DNA of 64,000 bases from Candidatus Zixiibacteriota bacterium. Its GTDB lineage: Bacteria; Zixibacteria; MSB-5A5; GN15; FEB-12. The notes beneath the pieces were generated by a model that saw only the letters and a list, made by a program, of their open reading frames with translations, was not told where the DNA came from and ran no database searches. Shown here one piece after another: positions 55,519 to 64,000 of this stretch (the stretch's first letter is position 1; the number at the start of each line of letters is the position of its first letter). The position numbers and the translations under genes are program-made. Location: positions 1 to 64,000 of the forward strand of contig JBFMDV010000034.1 of assembly GCA_040753875.1 (NCBI GenBank). Direction: 5' to 3'.

Positions 55519-56056
55519 CTCGCGCAATCTCCGCTGGCCGGCCGTCATTGTCTTTCTCGTCGTTCTTCTGGACCAGCTCACAAAACTCTGGGCGGTCTCC
55601 GCACTCACCGGCCAACCCTCGCAGCCCTTCCTCGGGCGCTTTTTCATGTTTACGCTCATCTACAACGAGGGGGGCGCCATGGGAACCAGCTTCGGGTCCT
55701 CGACTTTCTATCTCATCGTCTCGCTCGTGGTCACGCCGATTCTCACCTACTTCATATACACGCATCGCGAACAGCCGATTCTCGCCTTGCCAATGTCCTT
55801 TATCGTTGGGGGTGCGATCGGCAACATCATTGACCGAATCCGGTTCGGCCAAGTTGTCGATTTCATCGATATCGACATTCCGGATATCAACCTCCTCTGG
55901 ATACAGATCGATCGATGGTGGACATTCAACATCGCTGATGCCTCGATAAGCTGTTCGCTCGCGTTTCTGATAGTCTATCTGACTTTCTTCAAACACAAAC
56001 ATTCCGCGCCGCTATCCACCGACACACCGCAGTCCCGACCCGTCGACACGCACTGA
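55508..56056 (+). CDS. lspA: Lipoprotein signal peptidase II, CTG start
   Basis: Cleaves signal peptides of diacylated lipoproteins at the inner membrane. Four membrane helices are visible; the first holds the conserved LLDQLTKLW motif, and the catalytic aspartates lie in NIIDRIRFGQVVDFIDI and FNIADASI. The frame is open from 55433 (stop TAA at 55430-55432), but no ATG, GTG or TTG occurs before helix 1; the first ATG (55646) would remove helix 1. CTG at 55508 has GAGGAG (55495-55500) with ideal 7-nt spacing, so it is the likely start, overlapping the previous gene by 11 nt. An indel in the assembly is the alternative. Length 182 aa. Confidence 0.88.
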   Translation: MAADSRNLRWPAVIVFLVVLLDQLTKLWAVSALTGQPSQPFLGRFFMFTLIYNEGGAMGTSFGSSTFYLIVSLVVTPILTYFIYTHREQPILALPMSFIVGGAIGNIIDRIRFGQVVDFIDIDIPDINLLWIQIDRWWTFNIADASISCSLAFLIVYLTFFKHKHSAPLSTDTPQSRPVDTH

Positions 56057-56135
56057 CGCCCACGCACCGCGCTACTATTGTCATTCCCGCGAAACTTGTC
56101 CCGGACTTGATCCGGGAGCGGAAATCGAGTTCTTT

Positions 56136-56182
56136 GTAGGTCAAAACCCCCACGTTGCAAATCTGTCGGACGGGGTTTTAAC
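56136..56182. repeat. dispersed inverted repeat, copy C (degenerate)
   Basis: GTAGGTCAAAACCCC (56136-56150) and GGGGTTTTAAC (56172-56182). The left arm is a close reverse complement of the right end of copies A and B. It lies 18 nt before copy B, so the 327-nt lspA-katG spacer holds two such hairpins and no gene. Confidence 0.6.
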
Positions 56183-56199
56183 AATTGATGCCTTCTACG

Positions 56200-56247
56200 T
56201 CAAGACCCCTCGCAACCTTGAGCCTCAAGAGGGGTCTTGACCTACAC
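56200..56247. repeat. dispersed inverted repeat, copy B
   Basis: TCAAGACCCC (56200-56209) and GGGGTCTTGA (56231-56240), followed by CCTACAC. Same arms and tail as copy A at 18603-18651, with a different loop. Confidence 0.75.
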
Positions 56248-56383
56248 ATACTTAGAGAACAATATGTTCAGAAGCTATCGTTGTTCGTACGGGAACTGGT
56301 TCAGGCAGACATCGTTCACCGTTGACTGAGCGCCGGGAGGTCGATGTCATCGACCCCCCGGTTGTCAGTGCTTTTCGCTAGGA

Positions 56384-58594
<2,211 letters not shown>

Positions 58595-58600
58595 TTACAC

Positions 58601-58630
58601 TATATAATTGGTCGTTAATCTCTTCGTCAA
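58601..58630 (-). promoter_or_regulatory. katG promoter
   Basis: On the complement, TTGACG (58625-58630), 18-nt spacer, TATATA (58601-58606), with AAGGAG just before the katG ATG. Upstream lies a tandem 10-bp repeat (CAGAAATAGT twice, 58664-58683). Confidence 0.6.
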
Positions 58631-58688
58631 CATCGGTGTGGCATCCACCATCGACCTTGACAACAGAAATAGTCAGAAATAGTCTATG

Positions 58689-58700
58689 TTTAGACAGTGT
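58689..58700. promoter_or_regulatory. candidate PerR operator upstream of katG
   Basis: TTTAGACAGTGT, part of the short inverted repeat GTCTA-TGTT-TAGAC. Closely similar 12-mers occur twice at the perR promoter (59126-59137 TTTAGATTATGT and 59143-59154 ATTAGACAATGT). It does not match the Bacillus PerR box well. Confidence 0.4.
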
Positions 58701-58723
58701 ATCGCCACAAGGCAAAAAAAGAG

Positions 58724-59122
58724 TCATTGCCTCCTCCGCCTGCCTCGCATTATCACTTGAAACTCAAGGACCTCGAAATCCTTGAGTTTCTTCTTTTCTT
58801 TAACCTCCAACTGATCCCAGGGAATGTCATATATATCGCCAGTATCTTCATCAATGAAGTGATGGTGCTTCTGAACATTGGGATCGAAAACAACGGCACC
58901 TTCCTTAAGCGTCTGCATTCCAATGAGGCCTTTCTCGACGAGAAGGTTCAGCGTGTTGTAAACGGTGGCACGAGAAACGGTCGGGCACTTCCGTCGAGCG
59001 GAGATGAGGACATCATCCGCAGTCGGGTGGGCTTTGGTGTACAGCACACATTCAACAACGGCAATTCTCTGAGGCGTCGGCTGAATATCATACAGTCGCA
59101 AGATCGAGATGGCATCCTTCAT
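58724..59122 (-). CDS. perR: Fur-family regulator, PerR type
   Basis: A 132-aa regulator: winged helix with PTPQRIAVVECVLYTKAHPT and VSRATVYNTLNLLVEKGLI, then the metal-binding HHHFIDEDTGDIYDI. The C-terminal CxxC zinc site of most Fur/PerR proteins is absent; the end is basic (RGRRRRQ). Its place directly upstream of katG suggests peroxide sensing, though an Fe-only Fur role cannot be excluded. ATG 59122 gives the normal N-terminus; the -10 box lies 6 nt from it and there is no Shine-Dalgarno. Confidence 0.88.
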   Translation of the reverse strand: MKDAISILRLYDIQPTPQRIAVVECVLYTKAHPTADDVLISARRKCPTVSRATVYNTLNLLVEKGLIGMQTLKEGAVVFDPNVQKHHHFIDEDTGDIYDIPWDQLEVKEKKKLKDFEVLEFQVIMRGRRRRQ

Positions 59123-59128
59123 GAGTTT

Positions 59129-59157
59129 AGATTATGTAACAAATTAGACAATGTCAA
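59129..59157 (-). promoter_or_regulatory. perR promoter (leaderless arrangement)
   Basis: On the complement, TTGACA (59152-59157), 17-nt spacer, TAATCT (59129-59134), then only 6 nt to the ATG. The two TTAGA-type 12-mers (59126-59137 and 59143-59154) overlap both promoter boxes, fitting self-repression. Confidence 0.6.
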
Positions 59158-59283
59158 GGACAAAATTAGCAGAATGTATGTCGTCAGGAAATTTGGACAC
59201 ACATGCTGCGGCAGGTCGGTCGCAACCCGGCTGCATCTACACCGCTTCCGGGACAGCCATGAAGTGTAGACTAAGAACCGTAA

Positions 59284-59301
59284 CACACCAATTCTGGTGT
59301 G
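59284..59301. repeat. short hairpin CACACCA/TGGTGTG
   Basis: 7-bp arms and a 4-nt loop in the 660-nt spacer 59123-59782. That spacer has no supportable gene; it contains four hairpins with the core ACC/GGT (here, 59542, 59635 and 59701) and the recA terminator. Confidence 0.5.
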
Positions 59302-59541
59302 AGATTTCATCTTAACACCCCAAATACCGAATCCCATACACCTTTTGTCCGAGCACTCATTCCCGCCGTCCGCCAAATTCACTACCGATCTTCCACTATT
59401 CGCTTATCCGCACCACTTACCGACATCGAGCCGACACAAAATCTCCCTCGGAGAAGAACAAAAAGACACAAAATGACAAAACGAACCCAAATTCGTCAAG
59501 GAGATGGCAAAACTCCAATGGTGGCGGGAATGTCAGTATTG

Positions 59542-59564
59542 GCACCTGTTAGGTGCGGCACAAA
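59542..59564. repeat. direct repeat with GCACCT/AGGTGC hairpin, copy 1
   Basis: 23 nt identical to 59701-59723. The first 15 nt, GCACCT-GTT-AGGTGC, form a perfect hairpin; GGCACAAA follows. A variant (CACACCTGAAAGGTGTG) lies between the copies at 59635-59651. Confidence 0.75.
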
Positions 59565-59700
59565 TAGGGTATGGGCCGGAGACATCCGTGACAGAACAAT
59601 CCGGGGACATGGTTTACAGGTTGAAAATCTGTGCCACACCTGAAAGGTGTGAATTGTTCGTTATGCACTGTGCACCATCGGACAAGTCCTCCGAAAGGTC

Positions 59701-59723
59701 GCACCTGTTAGGTGCGGCACAAA
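59701..59723. repeat. direct repeat with GCACCT/AGGTGC hairpin, copy 2
   Basis: Exact second copy of 59542-59564, ending 4 nt before the recA terminator hairpin. Confidence 0.75.
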
Positions 59724-59727
59724 GAGA

Positions 59728-59755
59728 AAACGGCACACGTCCACGTGTGCCGTTT
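59728..59755 (-). terminator. Rho-independent terminator of recA
   Basis: Perfect 12-bp arms (59728-59739 and 59744-59755, AAACGGCACACG on the + strand) with a 4-nt loop, 27 nt after the recA stop. On the complement the hairpin ends in TTTTCTCTTT. Confidence 0.8.
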
Positions 59756-59782
59756 ACAGTTGGCTCGGAAATGAGAACGGGC

Positions 59783-60826
59783 TCAGTCGGCAGTCTCTGC
59801 AGCGGCGCGGCCCCTGGGAGCGGGGGCGGTACCGAGTTGCTCTTTCACGCGCGCCAGGATCTCGTCGGCGACTTTGGTGTTCTCTTCGATAAACCGTCGC
59901 GCGTTCTCGCGTCCCTGGCCCAGACGGTCGGAGTTGTAGCTGAACCAGGAGCCAGACTTTTCGATGATGTTGTAGTTCACCGCCATGTCCAGAAGTTCAC
60001 CCGACCGGCTGATCCCCTTGCCGTAGATGATATCGAACTCCGCCTCGCGGAACGGCGGCGCAACTTTGTTTTTCACCACGCGAACGCGCGTGCGGGAGCC
60101 AACCACTTCTTCGCCTTCCTTGATCGAGGCGATGCGGCGGATATCCAACCGGGTGGTGGCATAGAATTTCAGAGCGTTGCCACCGGTGGTAGTCTCGGGA
60201 TTGCCAAACATTACCCCGATCTTCATACGAATCTGGTTGATGAAGATTATTGCGGTGTGCGATTTGGCGGTGATGGCGGTCAGTTTACGGAGCGCCTGCG
60301 ACATGAGACGCGCCTGGAGCCCCATGTGGCTGTCCCCCATTTCTCCCTCGATCTCCGACTTCGGTGTCAGCGCGGCCACCGAGTCGATCACGACAATGTC
60401 AACTGCGCTGGAACGAACGAGCGTTTCGGTGATTTCGAGCGCCTGTTCGCCGTTGTCCGGCTGGGAGATCAACAAGTTGGTGAGATCGACCCCAAGCGCT
60501 TTGGCGTAGTTGGCATCGAGTGCATGCTCGGCATCGATGAACGCCGCCACGCCGCCCGCTTTCTGCGCCTCGGCGATGACGTGGAGTGTCAGCGTGGTTT
60601 TTCCAGATGCCTCCGGTCCGAATATCTCGGTCACCCGTCCGCGCGGAATGCCCCCCACACCGAGCGCGTGGTCCAGCCCGAGCGAACCGCTGGGAATTAC
60701 TTCGATTTCCATGACCGTACCGTCGCCGAGCCGCATGATCGAGCCCTTGCCGAACGACCGTTCGATCTGCGTCAGCGCCGCATCGAGCGCCTTCTTCCTG
60801 TCAGGCAGGGTGCTGGTGGTAGCCAT
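59783..60826 (-). CDS. recA: Recombinase RecA
   Basis: Homologous recombination and SOS co-protease. The 347-aa protein has [12 protein letters not shown], Walker [13 protein letters not shown], the MAW-type Glu in FIDAEHALD, Walker [15 protein letters not shown], loop L1 region [20 protein letters not shown] and loop L2 region [19 protein letters not shown] 60826 has GGAAGG 5-6 nt upstream and gives the usual start; ATG 60868 would add 14 basic residues. It is separated from thpR-cinA-pgpA by the PEP-CTERM gene on the other strand. An upstream palindrome (60937-60955) may be its operator. Confidence 0.97.
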   Translation of the reverse strand: MATTSTLPDRKKALDAALTQIERSFGKGSIMRLGDGTVMEIEVIPSGSLGLDHALGVGGIPRGRVTEIFGPEASGKTTLTLHVIAEAQKAGGVAAFIDAEHALDANYAKALGVDLTNLLISQPDNGEQALEITETLVRSSAVDIVVIDSVAALTPKSEIEGEMGDSHMGLQARLMSQALRKLTAITAKSHTAIIFINQIRMKIGVMFGNPETTTGGNALKFYATTRLDIRRIASIKEGEEVVGSRTRVRVVKNKVAPPFREAEFDIIYGKGISRSGELLDMAVNYNIIEKSGSWFSYNSDRLGQGRENARRFIEENTKVADEILARVKEQLGTAPAPRGRAAAETAD

Positions 60827-60896
60827 CTCCGCCTTCCCTTTCTTTATCTCTATCTTCTTGCTTTCCATGATCGCAATCTATCCTCACAACCATCCA

Positions 60897-60955
60897 AATA
60901 TATCACATTTCCGTCGGGCTTAACATAGTTTCCCCCACTGACAGGGTCTGTCAGT
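60897..60955 (-). promoter_or_regulatory. recA upstream region: -10 box and 19-bp palindrome
   Basis: ACTGACAG-GGT-CTGTCAGT (60937-60955) is a perfect palindrome with 8-bp arms. On the complement a TATATT -10 box (60897-60902) follows, without a good -35 box. The palindrome could be a LexA-type operator or an activator site; it does not match the E. coli or Bacillus SOS boxes exactly. Confidence 0.4.
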
Positions 60956-61238
60956 CAAAAGCGATGGATTGGGGGCAATCGCAAAAAATAGCCCGCAGCC
61001 GCCACCGGCCCAGAATCTGGCGGTGATAAGGCTTGGGCGGAATCTGGCGTGCGGTTCGCCCAGCCCCCAAGTCACCTGTTTCGACAAAAAGGCGGACGTT
61101 TCGCCAAACTGTGCAAGGGGTTACAACTTTGGAACTCCGACCATTAACCTCCACGATTCGCAGCGTTTTTGGTACTGGTAACACATTGACCGACAATACG
61201 ATATATCGTATGCTCCTAACGGAAACCGGTAGCACAAA

Positions 61239-61254
61239 TGGCATGGCAATTGCT
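61239..61254 (+). promoter_or_regulatory. sigma-54 (RpoN) promoter of the PEP-CTERM gene
   Basis: TGGCATGGCAATTGCT matches the -24/-12 consensus TGGCAYRN4TTGCW at every defined position, with GG and GC 10 bp apart. It lies 57 nt before the ATG. Expected start near 61265. Confidence 0.75.
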
Positions 61255-61311
61255 CCGCAAGCGGTGACTTGGTAACTACTCGAAACAGGGTTAGCTTTTA
61301 ATAGAGGTCCC

Positions 61312-61992
61312 ATGAAGAAGACTCTGCTCCTCACATTCATTGTCGCGGTTTTAATGGTGCCATCGGCGTTTGCCGTGCCGCGCCTTCAACTTTATATCCC
61401 CGGAGCTACGTACGATAATGCCAGTGATACGTGGGTTACTCCGGACCAGGATTTTGAGCTCTGGGTGGTGGCGGCCAAGCTGAACCGCGGCGAGCTCTTT
61501 AACGTCAATCTGGTGGCTTCGCTGGCGTCCGGCCAGGCGGCGGTTGATGGCGGCCTGCAGATCACTAATGCCGCCAATGTCACCACGACCTTTGATGCCG
61601 CAGATTTCCTCTATGGCACGCCGCCGTCCACTGGGGACGATGCCGGTGTCATGCCTCCGCACGGAATTTTCCCAACCAACTACACTGAGATGCTGGTGAC
61701 CAGCCAGACTAGTTCGCCGTACGTTGGCGTGTATGATTATGTCGATCCGGATGACCCGGACACGGGATTTGACAATTTCGGCAACATCTATCGGTTCAAC
61801 ATCCACACCTCTTACAGCTACTTGCACTTCGACGCTTACGGGTTTTACCGTGATGTCGATGGGCGCTTCATCAAGGCCCCGTTCTCGCACGATGCCGAGT
61901 CCGGCAAGACACCGGTTCCCGAACCTGCGACCATGCTCCTAATGGGTCTTGGTCTGGCCGGCGCCGGCGTGGTGAGGAAGTTCAAGAAGTAA
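61312..61992 (+). CDS. PEP-CTERM protein, choice-of-anchor N-like
   Basis: A 226-aa exported protein: signal peptide (KKTLLLTFIVAVLMVPSAFA), a beta-rich body starting LQLYIPGATYDNASDTWV and FELWVVAAKL, which resembles the choice-of-anchor N proteins as I recall them, and a textbook PEP-CTERM sorting tail (VPEPATMLLMGLGLAGAG then RKFKK). Exosortase cuts such tails and the proteins are exported with exopolysaccharide. No exosortase or PrsK/PrsR gene is in the window. Its sigma-54 promoter fits the known regulation of this class. It sits between recA and thpR on the opposite strand. Confidence 0.9.
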   Translation: MKKTLLLTFIVAVLMVPSAFAVPRLQLYIPGATYDNASDTWVTPDQDFELWVVAAKLNRGELFNVNLVASLASGQAAVDGGLQITNAANVTTTFDAADFLYGTPPSTGDDAGVMPPHGIFPTNYTEMLVTSQTSSPYVGVYDYVDPDDPDTGFDNFGNIYRFNIHTSYSYLHFDAYGFYRDVDGRFIKAPFSHDAESGKTPVPEPATMLLMGLGLAGAGVVRKFKK

Positions 61993-62020
61993 ACCCCCGC
62001 TTTAGTAATACCCTTCCAGG

Positions 62021-62048
62021 GGCGGTTCCGCAAGGGACCGCCTTATTT
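62021..62048 (+). terminator. terminator of the PEP-CTERM gene
   Basis: GGCGGTTCC (62021-62029) pairs with GGGACCGCC (62034-62042) with one wobble, followed by TTATTTTTT. Confidence 0.85.
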
Positions 62049-62081
62049 TTTGCCTAAAGACCGCTTCGATGAGATGCGTCG

Positions 62082-62648
62082 TCAGGGTAGAGGTTGCAGT
62101 TGGGCCTGATGAAGCGACTGGTAGATCGGCCCTTGCGGCGTCAGGGTGGAACGGAACAATATCACTCGGTCGAAATCGACGGCGACAGGTGTAATGCGAT
62201 ACGACTGCAAATAGTCGGTTAGCGGTGTCAGGTTATGCTGGTCTTTCACGCGACCCAGCGTCAGATGCACCTTGAACATTTTGTTGTCCGGTTCGAATCC
62301 AAACTCACGCACTGACTTTTCGATGTCGACGTTCATCTCGGCGAGCAGGTCCGCATTCCGGTGCAGTCCCACCCAGATCACATTTGGTCGTTTGATATTG
62401 GGAAACACGCCAAGCCGATCGATGTTGGAGCGGACAATCAAATGGTGTGCGGCGAGATCATCGATCGCCCTCTGGAGTTTCGGCACCAGCGCTTCTTCGG
62501 TATCGCCGAGGAACCGCAGCGTGAGATGGATCAGGTGTGCATCCACCCACTTGACCGAGCCCCCTTTGGCGCGAAGGTCCGCGATGAGTTTCGCAAGGTA
62601 CTCCTCGACCGACTTCGGAAGCGGCAAGGCAATGAACAACCGCATCAT
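62082..62648 (-). CDS. thpR: RNA 2',3'-cyclic phosphodiesterase (2'-5' RNA ligase family)
   Basis: A 188-aa 2H-phosphoesterase with both catalytic motifs: HLTLRFLG and HLTLGRVK. It begins MMRLFIALPLP, the family start. The enzyme opens 2',3'-cyclic phosphates on RNA ends; its physiological role is unclear. Its ATG overlaps the cinA stop by 4 nt, so the two are coupled. Confidence 0.93.
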   Translation of the reverse strand: MMRLFIALPLPKSVEEYLAKLIADLRAKGGSVKWVDAHLIHLTLRFLGDTEEALVPKLQRAIDDLAAHHLIVRSNIDRLGVFPNIKRPNVIWVGLHRNADLLAEMNVDIEKSVREFGFEPDNKMFKVHLTLGRVKDQHNLTPLTDYLQSYRITPVAVDFDRVILFRSTLTPQGPIYQSLHQAQLQPLP

Positions 62649-63886
62649 GTGATATCGAGAATCTCCCGCCGAAGCATGTCAAGTGCGGCGAACACCGCCC
62701 GTGAGCGATTGTACTCCCGGTTAGAACCGAACTGGAATGTCTGAGCATATGATCCATGCGCCGAGGCCAGTCCGATCCAAACCAGTCCGACCGGCTTGTC
62801 ATCGGTGCCGCCGTCGGGGCCAGCGATACCGGTGATTGAGAGCGCATAATCGGCATGCAGTCGTTTCCGGCATCCGGCCGCCATGGCCATCGCGCACTGT
62901 TCGGAGACCGCGCCGTGTTCGATAAGGATTTTCTCGTCGACATCGAGCAACTCGGTCTTCGCTTCGTTGGCGTAGGCCAGAACGCCGCCAAGGAAATAGC
63001 GCGACGCGCCTGGTATGGCGGTGATGGTCATGCCGAGTTCACCGGCAGTGCATGATTCCGCGACCGCCAGCGTTCTGTCGTTGTCGAGGAGAAGCTGCCC
63101 TACTGCGCTTTCGAGCGTGTCATCGTCACGGCCGTAGATAAACTTGCCGCACACCGAATCCAGATACCGGGTGAGATTCTGGGCCTTCTCTGCGGCCTGG
63201 GATTCGTCGTCGGCCTGGGCGATGATGCGGAGGTCCACGCCGCGTGGTGACGGCAGATAGGCCAGCCGCACTCCCGGCTCCAGTTTAAGATTGGGGATGA
63301 TCATTTCTGCCAGCCGTGATTCGATCAAGCCGAATGTCCGGAGCTTGACAACTTTCAACGGTTTGCCGGTTTTCAGCGCTTTTAGGTATGGCAATACCTC
63401 ATCGGTGATTATCTGACGCATTTCCGACGGAACGCCCGGCAGCGAGATGAAGATCTTGCCGTCCTCGGCAATGTTTATACCAACAGCAGAACCGTGCTTG
63501 TTCGGGAAAATACGAGCCCCTTGCGGGAGCAGCGCCTGATTCTGGTTGATGGCCGGCATCTCCAGCCCCCGCCGCGCATATCGCTTCTTGATATCTTCGA
63601 GAATCTCCTCTTGAAACACGAGATTCCGTTTGAACACCTTGACGATCGCGCGCTTGGTGAGGTCGTCGTCGGTGGGGCCGAGACCGCCCGTGGTGATGAC
63701 GATCTGGCAGCGCTTGAGCGCAAGCCGGAACGCCTCTTCCATTGCTTCGACATTGTCGCCGACCGAGGTCTTGAATTTTACCGCCAACCCGATGTCCATC
63801 AGCCGGGAGGCGATAAACGATGCGTTGGTGTCGATCGTGTGGCCGGTGATGATCTCGTCACCGATCGTGATTATTTCAACATCCAT
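62645..63886 (-). CDS. cinA: CinA, competence/damage-inducible protein with NMN amidase domain
   Basis: A 413-aa two-domain protein. The N-terminal MoaB/CinA-like domain has ITIGDEIITGHTIDTNA and TTGGLGPTDDDLT and hydrolyses ADP-ribose-type pyrophosphates in relatives. The C-terminal CinA amidase domain (from about residue 255) has LAVAESCTAGELGMTITAIP, FLGGVLAYANEAKTELLDV and SITGIAGPDGGTDDKPVG. It recycles nicotinamide mononucleotide. It lies between pgpA and thpR, the common order before recA. Confidence 0.95.
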   Translation of the reverse strand: MDVEIITIGDEIITGHTIDTNASFIASRLMDIGLAVKFKTSVGDNVEAMEEAFRLALKRCQIVITTGGLGPTDDDLTKRAIVKVFKRNLVFQEEILEDIKKRYARRGLEMPAINQNQALLPQGARIFPNKHGSAVGINIAEDGKIFISLPGVPSEMRQIITDEVLPYLKALKTGKPLKVVKLRTFGLIESRLAEMIIPNLKLEPGVRLAYLPSPRGVDLRIIAQADDESQAAEKAQNLTRYLDSVCGKFIYGRDDDTLESAVGQLLLDNDRTLAVAESCTAGELGMTITAIPGASRYFLGGVLAYANEAKTELLDVDEKILIEHGAVSEQCAMAMAAGCRKRLHADYALSITGIAGPDGGTDDKPVGLVWIGLASAHGSYAQTFQFGSNREYNRSRAVFAALDMLRREILDIT

Positions 63887-63913
63887 ATCGATCTCCGCGC
63901 CTAAAGTACCGGT

Positions 63914-64000
63914 CAGAAACGGTCCAGCGCAAAGAGAATTATCTGTGTCAGGATATTGGCCTGGACTCCAGCCACGACATCATCCATGGTCACCCCCCAT
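63914..64000 (-). CDS. pgpA: Phosphatidylglycerophosphatase A, C-terminal fragment
   Basis: The last 28 codons are visible, reading GVTMDDVVAGVQANILTQII then LFALDRF and a stop at 63914-63916. The segment MDDVxAGVxAN near the end is characteristic of PgpA. The gene runs off the right edge. cinA starts 27 nt after its stop, so pgpA-cinA-thpR form one unit. In its pathway PgpA makes phosphatidylglycerol by removing phosphate from phosphatidylglycerophosphate. Confidence 0.8.

Noticed and set aside
59299-59643. Open frame of 114 codons in the spacer between perR and recA
   Set aside because: Reads through the hairpin repeats; Arg/Thr-rich composition and no start signals.
59504-60928. Long open frame (474 codons) on the + strand across recA
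   Set aside because: It is antisense to recA, whose protein matches its family throughout; long antisense frames are common in GC-rich genes. No family pattern seen.
60951-61340. 129-codon open frame on the complement between recA and the PEP-CTERM gene
   Set aside because: It overlaps the sigma-54 promoter and the start of the PEP-CTERM gene and has no family pattern.

Overview
This 64 kb window is chromosomal sequence from a diderm (outer-membrane) bacterium with fairly high G+C. Evidence for an outer membrane and protein export is direct: a LolC/LolD lipoprotein-release pair, signal peptidase II (LspA), many signal peptides and a PEP-CTERM protein. The large secreted protein at 43.7-47.5 kb ends in a two-repeat dockerin-like EF-hand module. 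With McsA-McsB-ClpC in a diderm and the ileS-dksA/traR-lspA block, this suggests an uncultured FCB-group lineage, Zixibacteria-like in style. That placement is inference from gene style, not from a search. No transposase, integrase, phage module, CRISPR array, rRNA or tRNA was found.

Layout. 0-12 kb: left-edge gene fragment, MobA-like nucleotidyltransferase, ComEA-like and PilM-like proteins, coaD, lysS, Eis-like acetyltransferase, then lolC-lolD-mcsA-mcsB-clpC. 12-19.2 kb: rpmA without rplU, a Ste24-type M48 protease, an M1-type metallopeptidase, fumC and a Cys-rich protein, with long spacers full of palindromic repeats. 19.2-26.8 kb: bfr (-) divergent from rrf2-mrp, then the replication origin region, with dnaA, dnaN, recF and an orphan MalK-type ATPase; DnaA boxes lie on both sides of dnaA. 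26.8-40.7 kb: mutM, serine beta-lactamase-like hydrolase, GT-C-type membrane protein, pepF, NimA-like flavoprotein, small unknown, Nudix, M24 peptidase, P-loop ATPase, an M1-like protein that has lost its zinc ligands, and a membrane-TPR protein. 40.7-56 kb: divIVA, yggS and nitrilase (-), a stretch with a BNR/VPS10-like secreted protein, a Ser/Thr kinase-TPR protein and two secreted unknowns, then ileS-traR/dksA-lspA. 56.4-59.1 kb: katG and a PerR-type regulator. 59.8-64 kb: recA, a PEP-CTERM gene on the opposite strand, then thpR, cinA and the end of pgpA.

How the genes work together. The window has the replication initiation core (dnaA, dnaN, recF, oriC), a protein quality-control operon (McsB arginine kinase, McsA activator, ClpC unfoldase), redox/iron functions (KatG, PerR, bacterioferritin, Rrf2, Mrp) and envelope export (LolCD, LspA, PEP-CTERM). 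The less ordinary signals are: a near-consensus sigma-54 promoter before the PEP-CTERM gene, which breaks up the usual pgpA-cinA-thpR-recA order; an M1 peptidase paralogue with all three zinc ligands replaced; an lspA that can only start at CTG; three genes whose -10 boxes lie 6-8 nt from the start codon (leaderless candidates, two of them regulators); a shared 12-bp motif before katG and perR; and several families of intergenic palindromes.
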